From an uncultured Prevotellaceae bacterium (GTDB lineage Bacteria > Bacteroidota > Bacteroidia > Bacteroidales > Bacteroidaceae), in contig CACYPF010000008.1 of NCBI GenBank assembly GCA_902776195.1, positions 1-64,000 of the forward strand: 64,000 nucleotides of DNA, in the 5' to 3' direction. The notes under the pieces were generated by a model. It saw nothing but the letters and a program-made list of their open reading frames with translations, ran no database searches and was not told where the DNA came from. The first letter of the stretch is position 1. Each line of letters begins with the position of its first letter. Below are positions 52,803 through 61,406 of the stretch, one piece after another. Position numbers and translations under genes: made by a program.

Positions 52803-52836
52803 AAATCGGGCAGGAATTTATGTTCCTGCCCGATTT
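52803..52836. terminator. bidirectional terminator between operon B and the metalloprotease
   Basis: The perfect 14-bp stem AAATCGGGCAGGAA (52803-52816) pairs with TTCCTGCCCGATTT (52823-52836) around TTTATG. It lies between convergent genes. The central 11 bp of the stem equal the terminator of operon A at 27858-27885. Confidence 0.88.
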
Positions 52837-52845
52837 CTTTGTCGT

Positions 52846-54213
52846 TTATCTCTGAACGGTCGGCAACTTCTTAACCGGAACCTTAGGACAAGGCTTTGGC
52901 TTGCCGAAACCGGTGGGTAATGACCCGGCACGCATCACGGTGCCTGTAGTATTGTAGTCGACGAGTTTCGGACCGGGCACCAAGGGGGAGTATTTCAGCA
53001 CGTGACGGGTACGGTCGAACTGTTGCTTGGTGAACTCCGTACATAAAGTATACATATAGTCAAGGATGTTCTTTGCCACAAACTCCTCACCCGTCTTACA
53101 GTCGTTGCGGGTGGCAAGCTCTGTGATCGTGAACGTCCTGTTCTTGTCCTTTGCAAGCTCTCTCGTGATATAGTTCAGAATATAGGTGGAATAATTCTCA
53201 TAATCACTGATATTCGTATCATCACAATAGTCATCGTCCTCACACTCTGTCTCGGAGAAAGTGTGGAGCAGTCCTAAGTAGTGTCCCAGCTCATGTGCCA
53301 AGGTGGAGACGATATAATACGTATTGACCGATTTCCCGTCCTGCCACTCGTTGATATATTCACTGTTGATGCACACAGCCCACGTCTGTGCCAGATAGGC
53401 ATAGTCTTTTGCCTTATCATCCTGAGGCAGTCCTTCCAGCGGATACTCAGAGGTGGCAAGAGGAAGAGCTGTCAGTCCCAATGAGGTTGTCTCATTGTCC
53501 TCCTGCTTAAAGGGGAACACAAAGATATTGATATACTTCTTGAGATTTAACTGATAGTCGGCAAACTCCTTGTACTTGCTGTCAGAGCTCCCAAGGAAGT
53601 CACCGGCATCCAACTCATCGAAATCCACCTGATGGCGGATAATACCGGACTCAGCGAGTTTCTCTCCATCCTTGTCATACTGTGCCATCTCGAAGACGAT
53701 GTTCATGCCATTGGCGGCATAGAGCTTGTTGACCTCCGTGATGATATTGTTGAACTGACTGGCTGGAGCATTCTGTGTCTCGCTCTTGGCATCCTTGTAG
53801 AGCACATGGAAGACGACGGGCAGGTGATAGACATACTCGTCAACATCACCAGTGAAGGCTGGCTGGGACACATTAATAGTATGAGCCCTGCCACCCACCG
53901 TGACAGTTACCTTCCCGGAGCGTGCCTTATTCGTGATATTCGGACTAACCCACAAGGGAATGGAAGCACTGTTGCCACTCTCCTTCACAGGATAGCACCA
54001 GTTCCGGCAGTCAGCGTCGCAGGAAACACGCCAGTTGGCAGTACCTGTCAACTGGATCTCCTGCGAGCGGACATCAGAACCCCATGTGAAAGACTCTTGT
54101 CCTGCCACTACACTGATACTCTCAGTGGAAGACGATGAAGAAGCATCGTCTCCTCCGCAATTAACAAGGCAAAGTGCCAGTCCTGTCAATAGCAGGAGTT
54201 TTTTCCCTTTCAT
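52846..54213 (-). CDS. zinc-dependent metalloproteinase lipoprotein with BACON-like N-terminal domain
   Basis: 455 residues, lipobox LCLVNCGGDD. Residues 30-120 form a BACON-like domain (TANWRVSCDADCRNWCYPV...TVTVGGRAHTINVSQPAF). The protease part has the extended metzincin motif HELGHYLGLLH in VSTLAHELGHYLGLLHTFSETE, which supplies the three zinc His ligands and the catalytic Glu. A methionine-turn-like NILDYMYTLCTEF follows. This fits the pappalysin-like lipoprotein proteases of Bacteroidota (BF0631-type). It should cut proteins at the surface. It is the last gene of the rsmI operon, 3 bases after the coiled-coil lipoprotein gene. Confidence 0.88.
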   Translation of the reverse strand: MKGKKLLLLTGLALCLVNCGGDDASSSSSTESISVVAGQESFTWGSDVRSQEIQLTGTANWRVSCDADCRNWCYPVKESGNSASIPLWVSPNITNKARSGKVTVTVGGRAHTINVSQPAFTGDVDEYVYHLPVVFHVLYKDAKSETQNAPASQFNNIITEVNKLYAANGMNIVFEMAQYDKDGEKLAESGIIRHQVDFDELDAGDFLGSSDSKYKEFADYQLNLKKYINIFVFPFKQEDNETTSLGLTALPLATSEYPLEGLPQDDKAKDYAYLAQTWAVCINSEYINEWQDGKSVNTYYIVSTLAHELGHYLGLLHTFSETECEDDDYCDDTNISDYENYSTYILNYITRELAKDKNRTFTITELATRNDCKTGEEFVAKNILDYMYTLCTEFTKQQFDRTRHVLKYSPLVPGPKLVDYNTTGTVMRAGSLPTGFGKPKPCPKVPVKKLPTVQR

Positions 54214-54216
54214 CTT

Positions 54217-55068
54217 TTAACTGACTAATATAACCAGGTATTTGCTGGTAGACCAGAAAAGCTGTGGGTTTGTAATGCGGAGCACATACTGCTTGTTGGC
54301 ATCACGCTCCAAGACATAGCTGGAAGCAGGATGAGCCGTCAACAGCTTGGCGGAACGGGAATAGAGCTTGATCTCCTTGTCGACACGGATATCAATCTTC
54401 GTAAAGTACTCGCGGTTGAAGTTAGACTGGAGCACCTTGCCATTCTCGATGATATGCTGCTCTTTCAGTTCCTTCTTCGTACCAAAGACGAACCATGCGG
54501 TATTGAGAGCCTTATCCTGTGCAGAGATGGTCTCTGTCTTCTGGGAGATCTCTGCTTTCTGCTGGGAAGTCTCCACAGTGAGGTCAGCCACCTCATTACC
54601 CAGTTCGGCAAGGCGGATGTCACGAGACTTCAAGTCCAGACGCAGCTGGTTGATCTCCTTGTCTTTCTCCTCCATCTGCTGCACGAGGTTCTCGATAGTC
54701 TTCCGCAACGCATCACCCTTGACAGAGCTCTGGCGCAACTGGCTCTTCAACTTATTGATCAACTCACGGTTGTGCTGCATCGTCTGCTGGATCTGTGCGA
54801 TATTGTCACGGATACGCTCGGTGCGGTTGGCACCCTCACCGTCCTTGGCAAGCGTCACACGGTCCTGTGCGGCATTGATAACACGGAAACCCTCCTCTAT
54901 CTCGTTGAAGGTTGCCATCATGTCGTTAATCTCATTATCTTTCTGTTGGATGATACGGTTCAGCGAGTCAGCCTGCTGCGCCATCATCAACTCCTCAGTT
55001 TTCGGTCCCTGCTGCTTGCAGGCTACCACTGCTACGGCACCAAGTGCCAAAATCAATAACTTTTTCAT
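54217..55068 (-). CDS. coiled-coil lipoprotein of unknown function
   Basis: 283 residues, lipobox AVVACKQQ. Residues 25-185 are almost entirely helical and charged, with Gln, Glu, Lys and Leu spaced in heptads (RIIQQKDNEINDMMATFNEIEE..., LVQQMEEKDKEINQLRLDLKSRD...), so a long coiled coil is likely. The last 90 residues are a compact domain (NTAWFVFGTKKELKEQHII...FTKIDIRVDKEIKLYSRSAKLLTAHPASSYVLERD) with no catalytic motif. I recognise it only as a conserved Prevotella/Bacteroides envelope protein. It lies between rsmI (22-base gap) and the metalloprotease (3-base gap), so the three genes form one operon. Confidence 0.75.
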   Translation of the reverse strand: MKKLLILALGAVAVVACKQQGPKTEELMMAQQADSLNRIIQQKDNEINDMMATFNEIEEGFRVINAAQDRVTLAKDGEGANRTERIRDNIAQIQQTMQHNRELINKLKSQLRQSSVKGDALRKTIENLVQQMEEKDKEINQLRLDLKSRDIRLAELGNEVADLTVETSQQKAEISQKTETISAQDKALNTAWFVFGTKKELKEQHIIENGKVLQSNFNREYFTKIDIRVDKEIKLYSRSAKLLTAHPASSYVLERDANKQYVLRITNPQLFWSTSKYLVILVS

Positions 55069-55090
55069 ATCATTTCTAATTTCTCATTAC

Positions 55091-55768
55091 TCATTTCTCA
55101 TTTCGTCCTGCAAGGACGATGACAAACTCTCCCCGCGGTTCCTGCTCCGTGAAATGGGCTATCACCTCTTGCAGGGTGCCACGGACACTCTCCTCGTGTA
55201 CCTTACTGATCTCCCGGCAGACACTCACCTGACGGTCGGGACCCATCACCTCGGCAAACTGCTGGAGGGTCTTCAGCACCCGGTAGGGTGACTCATAGAA
55301 CACCATCGTACGCTCCTCGTCCGCCAGACTCTGTATCTTCGTCTGCCGTCCTTTCTTCTGAGGCAGGAAGCCCTCGAAACAGAAACGGTCGCAGGGCAGT
55401 CCACTGCTTACCAAGGCGGGTACGAAAGCGGTGGCACCGGGTAGTGTCTGCACCTCAATACCAGCCCGGACAGCCTCCCTTACCAGGAAGAACCCCGGGT
55501 CGGAGATACCTGGTGTTCCCGCATCACTGATCAGGGCAATGGTCTGACCTGCCCGCAGTCGCTCCACGACAGCAGCACTGGTACCATGCTCATTGAACTT
55601 ATGATGGGAAAGGAGATGCTGCTGAATCTGGAAATGCTTCAGCAGGATGCCCGATGTCCGTGTGTCCTCCGCCAATACAAGGTCGGCTTCCTTGAGGATA
55701 CGGATGGCGCGAAGAGTCATATCTTCCATGTTTCCCACAGGGGTGGGTACAATATATAATATGCCCAT
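55091..55768 (-). CDS. rsmI: 16S rRNA (cytidine-1402 2'-O)-methyltransferase
   Basis: 225 residues from the ATG at 55768 (MGILYIVPTPVGNMEDMTLRA), the usual family start; the frame extends 11 codons further but through the predicted -7 box (55777-55784). Family blocks seen are YIVPTPVGN, AEDTRTSGILLKHF, ISDAGTPGISDPGF and LVSSGLPCDRFCFEGFLP. RsmI uses S-adenosylmethionine to methylate the ribose of C1402 in the ribosomal decoding centre, in the cytoplasm. It appears to lead an operon with two envelope lipoproteins, an unusual pairing. The last codons are encoded by a low-complexity repeat of (T)AATGAGAAAT. Confidence 0.95.
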   Translation of the reverse strand: MGILYIVPTPVGNMEDMTLRAIRILKEADLVLAEDTRTSGILLKHFQIQQHLLSHHKFNEHGTSAAVVERLRAGQTIALISDAGTPGISDPGFFLVREAVRAGIEVQTLPGATAFVPALVSSGLPCDRFCFEGFLPQKKGRQTKIQSLADEERTMVFYESPYRVLKTLQQFAEVMGPDRQVSVCREISKVHEESVRGTLQEVIAHFTEQEPRGEFVIVLAGRNEK

Positions 55769-55879
55769 GACGGCTGCAAAAATACAAAAAAATAATAACA
55801 ATAGTAGAAGTATTAAGATTATTTTTATATCTTTGACTATCGTCGAAGATACTCACGCTTGAGAAAACTCAAATTTTAT

Positions 55880-55910
55880 TTGGATTTCTTCTCGCTTATT
55901 CGTATCTTTG
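55880..55910 (+). promoter_or_regulatory. promoter of the DUF4836-type lipoprotein gene
   Basis: TTG (55880-55882), a 20-base spacer and TATCTTTG (55903-55910), giving a leader of about 40 bases. Confidence 0.75.
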
Positions 55911-55957
55911 CCACATGATTTAAAATTATATCAATCTTTAACCAAAACATGATGATT

Positions 55958-57364
55958 ATGAAACAGAGGAAAATTAATCTGATGTACCTGCTGCTGATTG
56001 CAGTATTCGTACTGAGTTCGTGTGCGAAATCTTCCAAGAACGCCAAGTTCATCCCTGCCGATGCCGCCGTTGTCAGCCTCGACGTGAAGCAGATGTTCGA
56101 GAAGAGCAAGATGGGAGACAACGAGGAGGCAAAGAAGAAATTGCTGGAGACCATGGAAGGCAATGCCAAGAGTCAGGAGGCTAAGGACCTGATCAAGAAG
56201 ATCGTGGAAGACCCTGCCAAGGCTGGTGTTGACCTGCGTGAGCCTATCTACATCTTCGGAAACAGCGAAGGGAAGGTTGGTGTCATCGGTACCATCCTCG
56301 ACAAAGATGACTTCGCCCAGTTGCTGAATGCCCTTGCCAAAGATGGGGGCTTTGAGGCCGTGAAGGAGAAAGACGGCATCCAGTATTGCACTGACGGCAA
56401 CAAATACACCATTGCTTTCGACGATGCGACTTTCTATGGCTCTGAAAGTACTATCGACGATATCGTTGCCAAGTTCAAGAATGACGATACCCAGAATACC
56501 ATGGCGGAGAGTGAGGACTTCACGAAACTCACTACAGCCCAGGGGTACATTAAGGTACTCATCCCCATGGCTATCGCAGAAGGACAGATCAGTGATATCA
56601 AGAAGAATCTGCCGGAGGGTGCTGAGCTGAAAGACCTCAGTATCATCATGAACCTCACTTCCGACAAGGGTGTCGCTAAGCTCGGCATCGAGTGTCTCGC
56701 CAAGTCTGACGCTTGGAAGAAGTCTATCAAGGAGGGTAATGACATGTTCGGAAAGGTAAGCGGTGACTACCTGAAATATATAGAAAAAGGTGCTTTCGCT
56801 TTCTTTGCCAACTTCGACGGCAAGAAATTATACGAATACCTGGATAAGAAGGAAGTCTTCAAAAACGCAGGTTTTGATGCCCAGAAGGATATGATTAAGA
56901 AGGTGTTCGAATCCATTAACGGTGATATCGCCCTCGGTGTCGGTGAGTTCAAGGGTGGCATGCCCAATGCTGCTCTCTATATCAAGTCTAAGGACCAGAG
57001 TATTGTCGACCTTGCTAAGGAGACTGGCATGAAACCTGAGAAGGGTATGGACTTCGGCTTTAAAGACGGTGCCACCTATATCGCTGTTGGTGAGAGTGCT
57101 GCCTTCACGGAGGCGAAGGAGACTTATCAGAATGCGAAGGGTCGTCGTTTCTACGTGGCCTGTGACATCGACCTGATGTCTAATCTGGCTGGTATGGTCA
57201 ACAACATGGCAAGCGAGGGTGCTAAAGCCGTCGGGGAGCATGTCAGCAGCGCCGAGCTGTATGACACCAGCGACACCAATGTTGAACTGGTACTGAACAT
57301 GAAGGACAAGGAGAAAGATCCATTGGAGTACTTCATGCAGCTGCTCATGAAACAATTCATGTAA
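55958..57364 (+). CDS. DUF4836-type lipoprotein
   Basis: 468 residues from the ATG at 55958; two earlier ATGs at 55949 and 55952 are in the same frame. Lipobox VLSSCAKS, then FIPADAAVVSLDVKQMFEKSKM, the typical opening of the DUF4836 family common in Bacteroidetes. The protein alternates lysine-rich helices and strands (DLREPIYIFGNSEGKVGVIGTI, KGAFAFFANFDGKKLYEYLDKK) and ends YFMQLLMKQFM. No catalytic motif is visible. Function is unknown; envelope location is inferred from the lipobox. It is followed after 11 bases by an FtsX-like permease gene, probably co-transcribed. Confidence 0.82.
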   Translation: MKQRKINLMYLLLIAVFVLSSCAKSSKNAKFIPADAAVVSLDVKQMFEKSKMGDNEEAKKKLLETMEGNAKSQEAKDLIKKIVEDPAKAGVDLREPIYIFGNSEGKVGVIGTILDKDDFAQLLNALAKDGGFEAVKEKDGIQYCTDGNKYTIAFDDATFYGSESTIDDIVAKFKNDDTQNTMAESEDFTKLTTAQGYIKVLIPMAIAEGQISDIKKNLPEGAELKDLSIIMNLTSDKGVAKLGIECLAKSDAWKKSIKEGNDMFGKVSGDYLKYIEKGAFAFFANFDGKKLYEYLDKKEVFKNAGFDAQKDMIKKVFESINGDIALGVGEFKGGMPNAALYIKSKDQSIVDLAKETGMKPEKGMDFGFKDGATYIAVGESAAFTEAKETYQNAKGRRFYVACDIDLMSNLAGMVNNMASEGAKAVGEHVSSAELYDTSDTNVELVLNMKDKEKDPLEYFMQLLMKQFM

Positions 57365-57375
57365 TTCATTCATAC

Positions 57376-58584
57376 GTGAACAGGTTGCTCTATCGGCTGT
57401 TAAGCCGACATCTTAACGCAGGACAGTTGGCGGGCTTCGTGCTCGCCAACCTCTGTGGTATGACCATCGTGCTTGCCGCTGTCCAGTTTGCCACCGATAT
57501 CATTCCACTGTTCACCGGCAGCGACAGTTTCATGAAACCGGGACAGATGGTGATGGCGAAGCATGTGAGTACTGTTCGCACCCTGACGGGCAAGGCACCG
57601 ACATTCACTCCGGAGGAGATTGCCGATGTGCGCCATCAGCCTTTTGTCAGTGACGTGGGTACTTTCACGCCCTCACTCTTCAGTGTCGTTGCCACCCTGG
57701 GCAGTCAGAAACTGGGGGTGGAGTTCTCCACGGAGATGTTCTTCGAGGCGGTCCCCGATGCCTTTATGGATGTCGATATCTCTCGCTGGCATTGGAAAGA
57801 GGGAGACGAGGAAGTACCCATCGTACTGCCCCGTAACTACCTGAACCTCTACAACTTCGGTTTTGCCAGCAGTCAGGGACTGCCTGCCCTCTCCGAGAGT
57901 CTGGTGTCCATGGTGAAGATCCGCTTTATCCTGCGTGGCTCTGCCGGTCGCAAGGATCTGACGGGACGAGTGGTGGCTTTCTCCAAGAAACTCAATACCA
58001 TCCTCGTGCCACAAGCTTTTATGGACGAGATGAATGCCACACTGTCACCAGAAAGGAAACCAGAGCCAGCACGACTGATAGTCACCGTCAGCAACCCCGC
58101 CGACGAGCGGATCGCCAACTATCTTGACGACCACAGTTACGAGACGGAGGCGGATGACGCTGAGGCAGCACGTACCGCCCACCTTCTGCGTATCATCATC
58201 ACTATCGTCCTCGTTGTAGGACTCATCATCAGTGCACTGGCGTTCTATGTCCTCCTGCTCAGTATCTTCCTGCTGCTGCAGAAGAACACGGAGAAGATAG
58301 ACACCCTGTTACTCATCGGTTACTCCCCACAGGCAGTGGCACGCCCCTATCACCTGCTGACCATCAGCCTCAACACACTGGTACTCATCCTGTCTATCAT
58401 CATCGTATTACTGTTGCGAGGATACTACCTCCCTCTTTTCGGACAACTGTATCCCAGTTATAGTGCGGCAAGCCTCTCACCTGCCCTTCTGACAGGTGTG
58501 GCACTCTATCTGTTAGTGACACTGCTCAACTACGTTGCCATCCGCCGGAAAGTGATGAGCGTATGGCATCTTCATGAGCACTAA
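57376..58584 (+). CDS. FtsX-like ABC transporter permease without adjacent ATPase
   Basis: 402 residues, start GTG at 57376. One N-terminal transmembrane helix (LAGFVLANLCGMTIVLAAVQFA) is followed by a periplasmic domain of about 220 residues. Three helices then lie near the C-terminus (IIITIVLVVGLIISALAFYVLLLSIF; LLTISLNTLVLILSIIIVLLL; LSPALLTGVALYLLVTLLNYVAI), with the loop LLQKNTEKIDTLLLIGYSPQAVARPY typical of FtsX/MacB-type permeases. These usually work with a LolD- or MacB-like ATPase in lipoprotein handling or mechanotransmission, but no ATPase gene is nearby. The DUF4836-type lipoprotein just upstream may be a functional partner. Confidence 0.8.
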   Translation: MNRLLYRLLSRHLNAGQLAGFVLANLCGMTIVLAAVQFATDIIPLFTGSDSFMKPGQMVMAKHVSTVRTLTGKAPTFTPEEIADVRHQPFVSDVGTFTPSLFSVVATLGSQKLGVEFSTEMFFEAVPDAFMDVDISRWHWKEGDEEVPIVLPRNYLNLYNFGFASSQGLPALSESLVSMVKIRFILRGSAGRKDLTGRVVAFSKKLNTILVPQAFMDEMNATLSPERKPEPARLIVTVSNPADERIANYLDDHSYETEADDAEAARTAHLLRIIITIVLVVGLIISALAFYVLLLSIFLLLQKNTEKIDTLLLIGYSPQAVARPYHLLTISLNTLVLILSIIIVLLLRGYYLPLFGQLYPSYSAASLSPALLTGVALYLLVTLLNYVAIRRKVMSVWHLHEH

Positions 58585-58606
58585 GATAAAAAACATCCCG
58601 ATAAAT

Positions 58607-58637
58607 TTGGCAGATTCATTTTTTATATGTAATTTTG
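58607..58637 (+). promoter_or_regulatory. promoter of tRNA-Lys
   Basis: TTG (58607-58609), a 20-base spacer and TAATTTTG (58630-58637), with transcription expected about 25 bases before the tRNA. A small hairpin, GATTTC-GAT-GAAATC (58643-58657), lies in the leader. Confidence 0.75.
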
Positions 58638-58670
58638 CACCCGATTTCGATGAAATCGCATGAAAAGGTT

Positions 58671-58743
58671 GATCCGTTAGCTCAGTTGGTAGAGCACAAC
58701 ACTTTTAATGTTGGGGTCTTGGGTTCGAGCCCCAAACGGATCA
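58671..58743 (+). tRNA. tRNA-Lys (anticodon TTT)
   Basis: The cloverleaf folds fully. Acceptor GATCCGT (58671-58677) pairs with ACGGATC (58736-58742). The D arm is around GCTCAGTTGGTAGAGC. The anticodon stem is CAACA/TGTTG with loop CTTTTAA (58702-58708), giving anticodon TTT. The T arm is TTGGG-TTCGAGC-CCCAA. The discriminator base is A (58743). CCA is not encoded. Confidence 0.97.
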
Positions 58744-58744
58744 C

Positions 58745-58775
58745 AAAAAGAGAGACTGGAATGGTCTCTCTTTTT
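58745..58775 (+). terminator. terminator after tRNA-Lys
   Basis: The perfect 12-bp stem AAAAAGAGAGAC (58745-58756) pairs with GTCTCTCTTTTT (58764-58775) around TGGAATG, ending in a U run. It also lies downstream of the convergent sulfoxide reductase gene and may serve both. Confidence 0.88.
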
Positions 58776-58782
58776 GTATTAT

Positions 58783-59226
58783 TCATAAATAACGAACAAT
58801 CTCTTCCAACCACTTCTGGTCAATCTCATCGAAGGTGTTGAGTTCCTTGCTGTCAATATCCAGGACGGCTTTGACTTTACCTACTGCATCAAAGACGGGA
58901 ACGACAATCTCGGAACGGGAGAGACTACTGCAGGCGATATGCCCAGGGAACTCCTCGACATCGGGAACAACAATGGTCTTTGCCTCTTTCCACGCCGTAC
59001 CACATACTCCCCGTCCGAAAGGGATATGCATACAGGCAACACTGCCTTGAAACGGTCCTAAATGCAACTCGTCACCATGGACGATATAAAAACCAGTCCA
59101 AAAGAAGCCCATCGCCTCATGGACAGCGGCACTCACATTAGCCATGACAGAGACACTATCCGTCTCTCCCTCTATCAAGGACTTGACCTGAGCGGTCAAT
59201 AACCGGTAATTCTCTTCTTTCCTCAT
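58783..59226 (-). CDS. msrC: free methionine-(R)-sulfoxide reductase (GAF-fold)
   Basis: 147 residues, the whole of a single GAF domain. The fRMsr signature is present: GFYIVHGDELHLGPFQG, then ACMHIPFGRGVCGTAW with the two cysteines, and the catalytic Cys in FPGHIACSSLSRSEIVVPVF. It reduces free methionine-R-sulfoxide to methionine in the cytoplasm, protecting against oxidation. It is monocistronic and converges on the tRNA. The -7 box TACCTTTG (plus positions 59232-59239) ends 5 bases before the start codon, so the transcript may be leaderless. Confidence 0.93.
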   Translation of the reverse strand: MRKEENYRLLTAQVKSLIEGETDSVSVMANVSAAVHEAMGFFWTGFYIVHGDELHLGPFQGSVACMHIPFGRGVCGTAWKEAKTIVVPDVEEFPGHIACSSLSRSEIVVPVFDAVGKVKAVLDIDSKELNTFDEIDQKWLEEIVRYL

Positions 59227-59285
59227 GGGTGCAAAGGTAAGAAAAAAAGTTCATAATTCATAGTTCATAGTTCACAATTATTTAG

Positions 59286-59293
59286 TAACTTTG
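59286..59293 (+). promoter_or_regulatory. -7 element upstream of metG
   Basis: TAACTTTG, 28 bases before the metG start. No TTG lies at the usual -33 distance; that region is a short direct repeat of TTCATAGTTCATA, so the call is weaker than for other promoters here. Confidence 0.5.
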
Positions 59294-59321
59294 CAGGCAA
59301 ATATAAATAAATAAGGAAATA

Positions 59322-61388
59322 ATGGCAGAAAAGAAATTTAAGCGGACAACGGTGACCTCTGCACTCCCATACGCTAATGGTGGTGTGCATATCGGTCATC
59401 TGGCAGGTGTGTATGTACCGGCTGATATCTATGTACGCTATCTGAGACTGAAGAAGGAGGAAGTATTGTTTATCGGTGGCAGTGATGAGCATGGTGTGCC
59501 CATCACGGTGAGGGCCCGCAAGGAAGGCATCACCCCACAGGATGTGGTAGATCGCTACCATAAGATGATCAAGGACTCTTTCGAGGAGTTTGGCATCTCT
59601 TTCGACATCTATAGCCGTACTACCAGCGAGACCCATCACCAGTTCGCCGCCGAGTGGTTCCGCAAGCTCTATGACGAGGGAAAACTGGTGGAGGAGACGA
59701 CGGCACAGCTCTATGACGAGGAAGCGAAGCAGTTCCTTGCCGACCGCTATGTGACAGGTGAGTGTCCCCATTGCCATAACGAGGGAGCCTATGGTGACCA
59801 GTGCGAGAAATGCGGACGTGACCTGAGTCCTACGGAACTGATCAATCCCAAGTCGACCATCAGTGGCTCTACCCCTGTGCTGAAGGAGACCAAGAACTGG
59901 TATCTCCCCCTGAACGAGTATCAGGACTGGCTGAAACAGTGGATCTTAGAAGAACATAAGGAATGGCGTCCGAATGTCTACGGACAGTGTAAGTCATGGC
60001 TCGACATGGATTTGCAGCCCCGTGCCATGACCCGCGACCTTGACTGGGGAATCCCCGTACCTATTGAGGGAGCTGACGGCAAAGTGCTCTATGTATGGTT
60101 TGACGCACCTATCGGTTACGTCAGCAATACCAAGGAACTCTGTGACCGTGAGCCGGAGAAATGGGGACCTTGGCAGAAGTGGTGGCAGGACGAGGACACC
60201 CGTCTGGTACATTTCATCGGCAAGGACAATATCGTGTTCCACTGTATCATCTTCCCTGTGATGATGAAGGCACATGGCAAGTATATCATGCCGGATAACG
60301 TACCCGCCAACGAGTTCCTGAACTTGGAGAACGACAAGATCTCTACCTCCCGCAACTGGGCGGTATGGTTGCATGAGTACCTCGTGGACATGCCCGGCAA
60401 ACAGGATGTGCTGCGCTATGTGCTGACAGCCAATGCGCCAGAGACCAAAGACAACAATTTCACTTGGAAAGACTTCCAAGACCGTAATAACAATGAGCTG
60501 GTAGCCGTCTATGGCAATTTCGTGAACCGCGCCCTGCAGTTGACGAAGAAATACTGGAACGGCATCGTCCCTGCCTGTGGTGAACTGCTTGATGTTGACC
60601 GTCAGGCACTGGAGGAGTTCAAGGATGTCAAACAGAAGGTGGAGGCTCTGCTCGACCAGTTTAAGTTCCGTGATGCCCAGTTTGAGGCGATGAACCTTGC
60701 CCGTATCGGCAACCGCTATATCACCGAGTGTGAGCCATGGAAGGTATGGAAGACCGACCCCAAGCGCTGTGAGACCATCCTGAATATCTGTCTGCAACTG
60801 ACGGCAAACCTTGCCATCGCCTTCGAGCCCTTCCTGCCTTTCAGCAGTAAGAAGCTGCGTGAGATGCTGAACATGGAGAGTTTTGAGTGGAACCAGTTGG
60901 GCAGCACCGACTTGCTGAAAGCAGGTCATCAACTGAGTGAGCCCTCCCTGCTCTTCGAGAAGATCGAGGACGAGGTCATCCAGAAACAGCTCGACAAACT
61001 GGAGGCAACCAAGAAGGCAAATGAGGCTGCTACTTACCAGGCTGCCCCTGTCAAGGATACCGTCAGCTTCGAGGACTTTGAGAAGCTCGACATCCGTGTG
61101 GGACTTATCAAGGCTTGTGAGAAGGTGAAGAAGTCGAAGAAGCTCTTGCAGTTTACCATCGATGACGGCACTGGTACCGACCGCACCATCCTCAGTGGTA
61201 TTGCCGCTTTCTATGACGACCCCTCCGTACTGGTAGGCAAGCGCATCCTCTTCGTGGCAAACTTCGAGCCTCGCAAAATGATGGGTATCGAGAGCCAGGG
61301 TATGATCCTCTCTGCCGTTGACTTTGACGAGAGTCTCAGTGTAGTGACCACGACGAAAGACGTAAAGCCAGGAAGTCAAGTAGGATAA
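59322..61388 (+). CDS. metG: methionyl-tRNA synthetase
   Basis: 688 residues. Class I signature HIGH is in [15 protein letters not shown], and the KMSKS-equivalent is ISTS in [11 protein letters not shown]. The zinc knuckle of the long MetG type is [18 protein letters not shown] (about 146-163). The last 110 residues form the EMAP-II-like tRNA-binding domain ([27 protein letters not shown]...). It charges tRNA-Met in the cytoplasm for all protein synthesis. The nucleobase permease follows after 18 bases, probably in the same transcript. Confidence 0.97.
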   Translation: MAEKKFKRTTVTSALPYANGGVHIGHLAGVYVPADIYVRYLRLKKEEVLFIGGSDEHGVPITVRARKEGITPQDVVDRYHKMIKDSFEEFGISFDIYSRTTSETHHQFAAEWFRKLYDEGKLVEETTAQLYDEEAKQFLADRYVTGECPHCHNEGAYGDQCEKCGRDLSPTELINPKSTISGSTPVLKETKNWYLPLNEYQDWLKQWILEEHKEWRPNVYGQCKSWLDMDLQPRAMTRDLDWGIPVPIEGADGKVLYVWFDAPIGYVSNTKELCDREPEKWGPWQKWWQDEDTRLVHFIGKDNIVFHCIIFPVMMKAHGKYIMPDNVPANEFLNLENDKISTSRNWAVWLHEYLVDMPGKQDVLRYVLTANAPETKDNNFTWKDFQDRNNNELVAVYGNFVNRALQLTKKYWNGIVPACGELLDVDRQALEEFKDVKQKVEALLDQFKFRDAQFEAMNLARIGNRYITECEPWKVWKTDPKRCETILNICLQLTANLAIAFEPFLPFSSKKLREMLNMESFEWNQLGSTDLLKAGHQLSEPSLLFEKIEDEVIQKQLDKLEATKKANEAATYQAAPVKDTVSFEDFEKLDIRVGLIKACEKVKKSKKLLQFTIDDGTGTDRTILSGIAAFYDDPSVLVGKRILFVANFEPRKMMGIESQGMILSAVDFDESLSVVTTTKDVKPGSQVG

Positions 61389-61406
61389 AGAATAAGCAAA
61401 AAACAC

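Noticed and set aside
58635-58841. 68-codon open frame over the tRNA
   Set aside because: It overlaps the tRNA-Lys cloverleaf and terminator; it is an artefact of RNA gene sequence.
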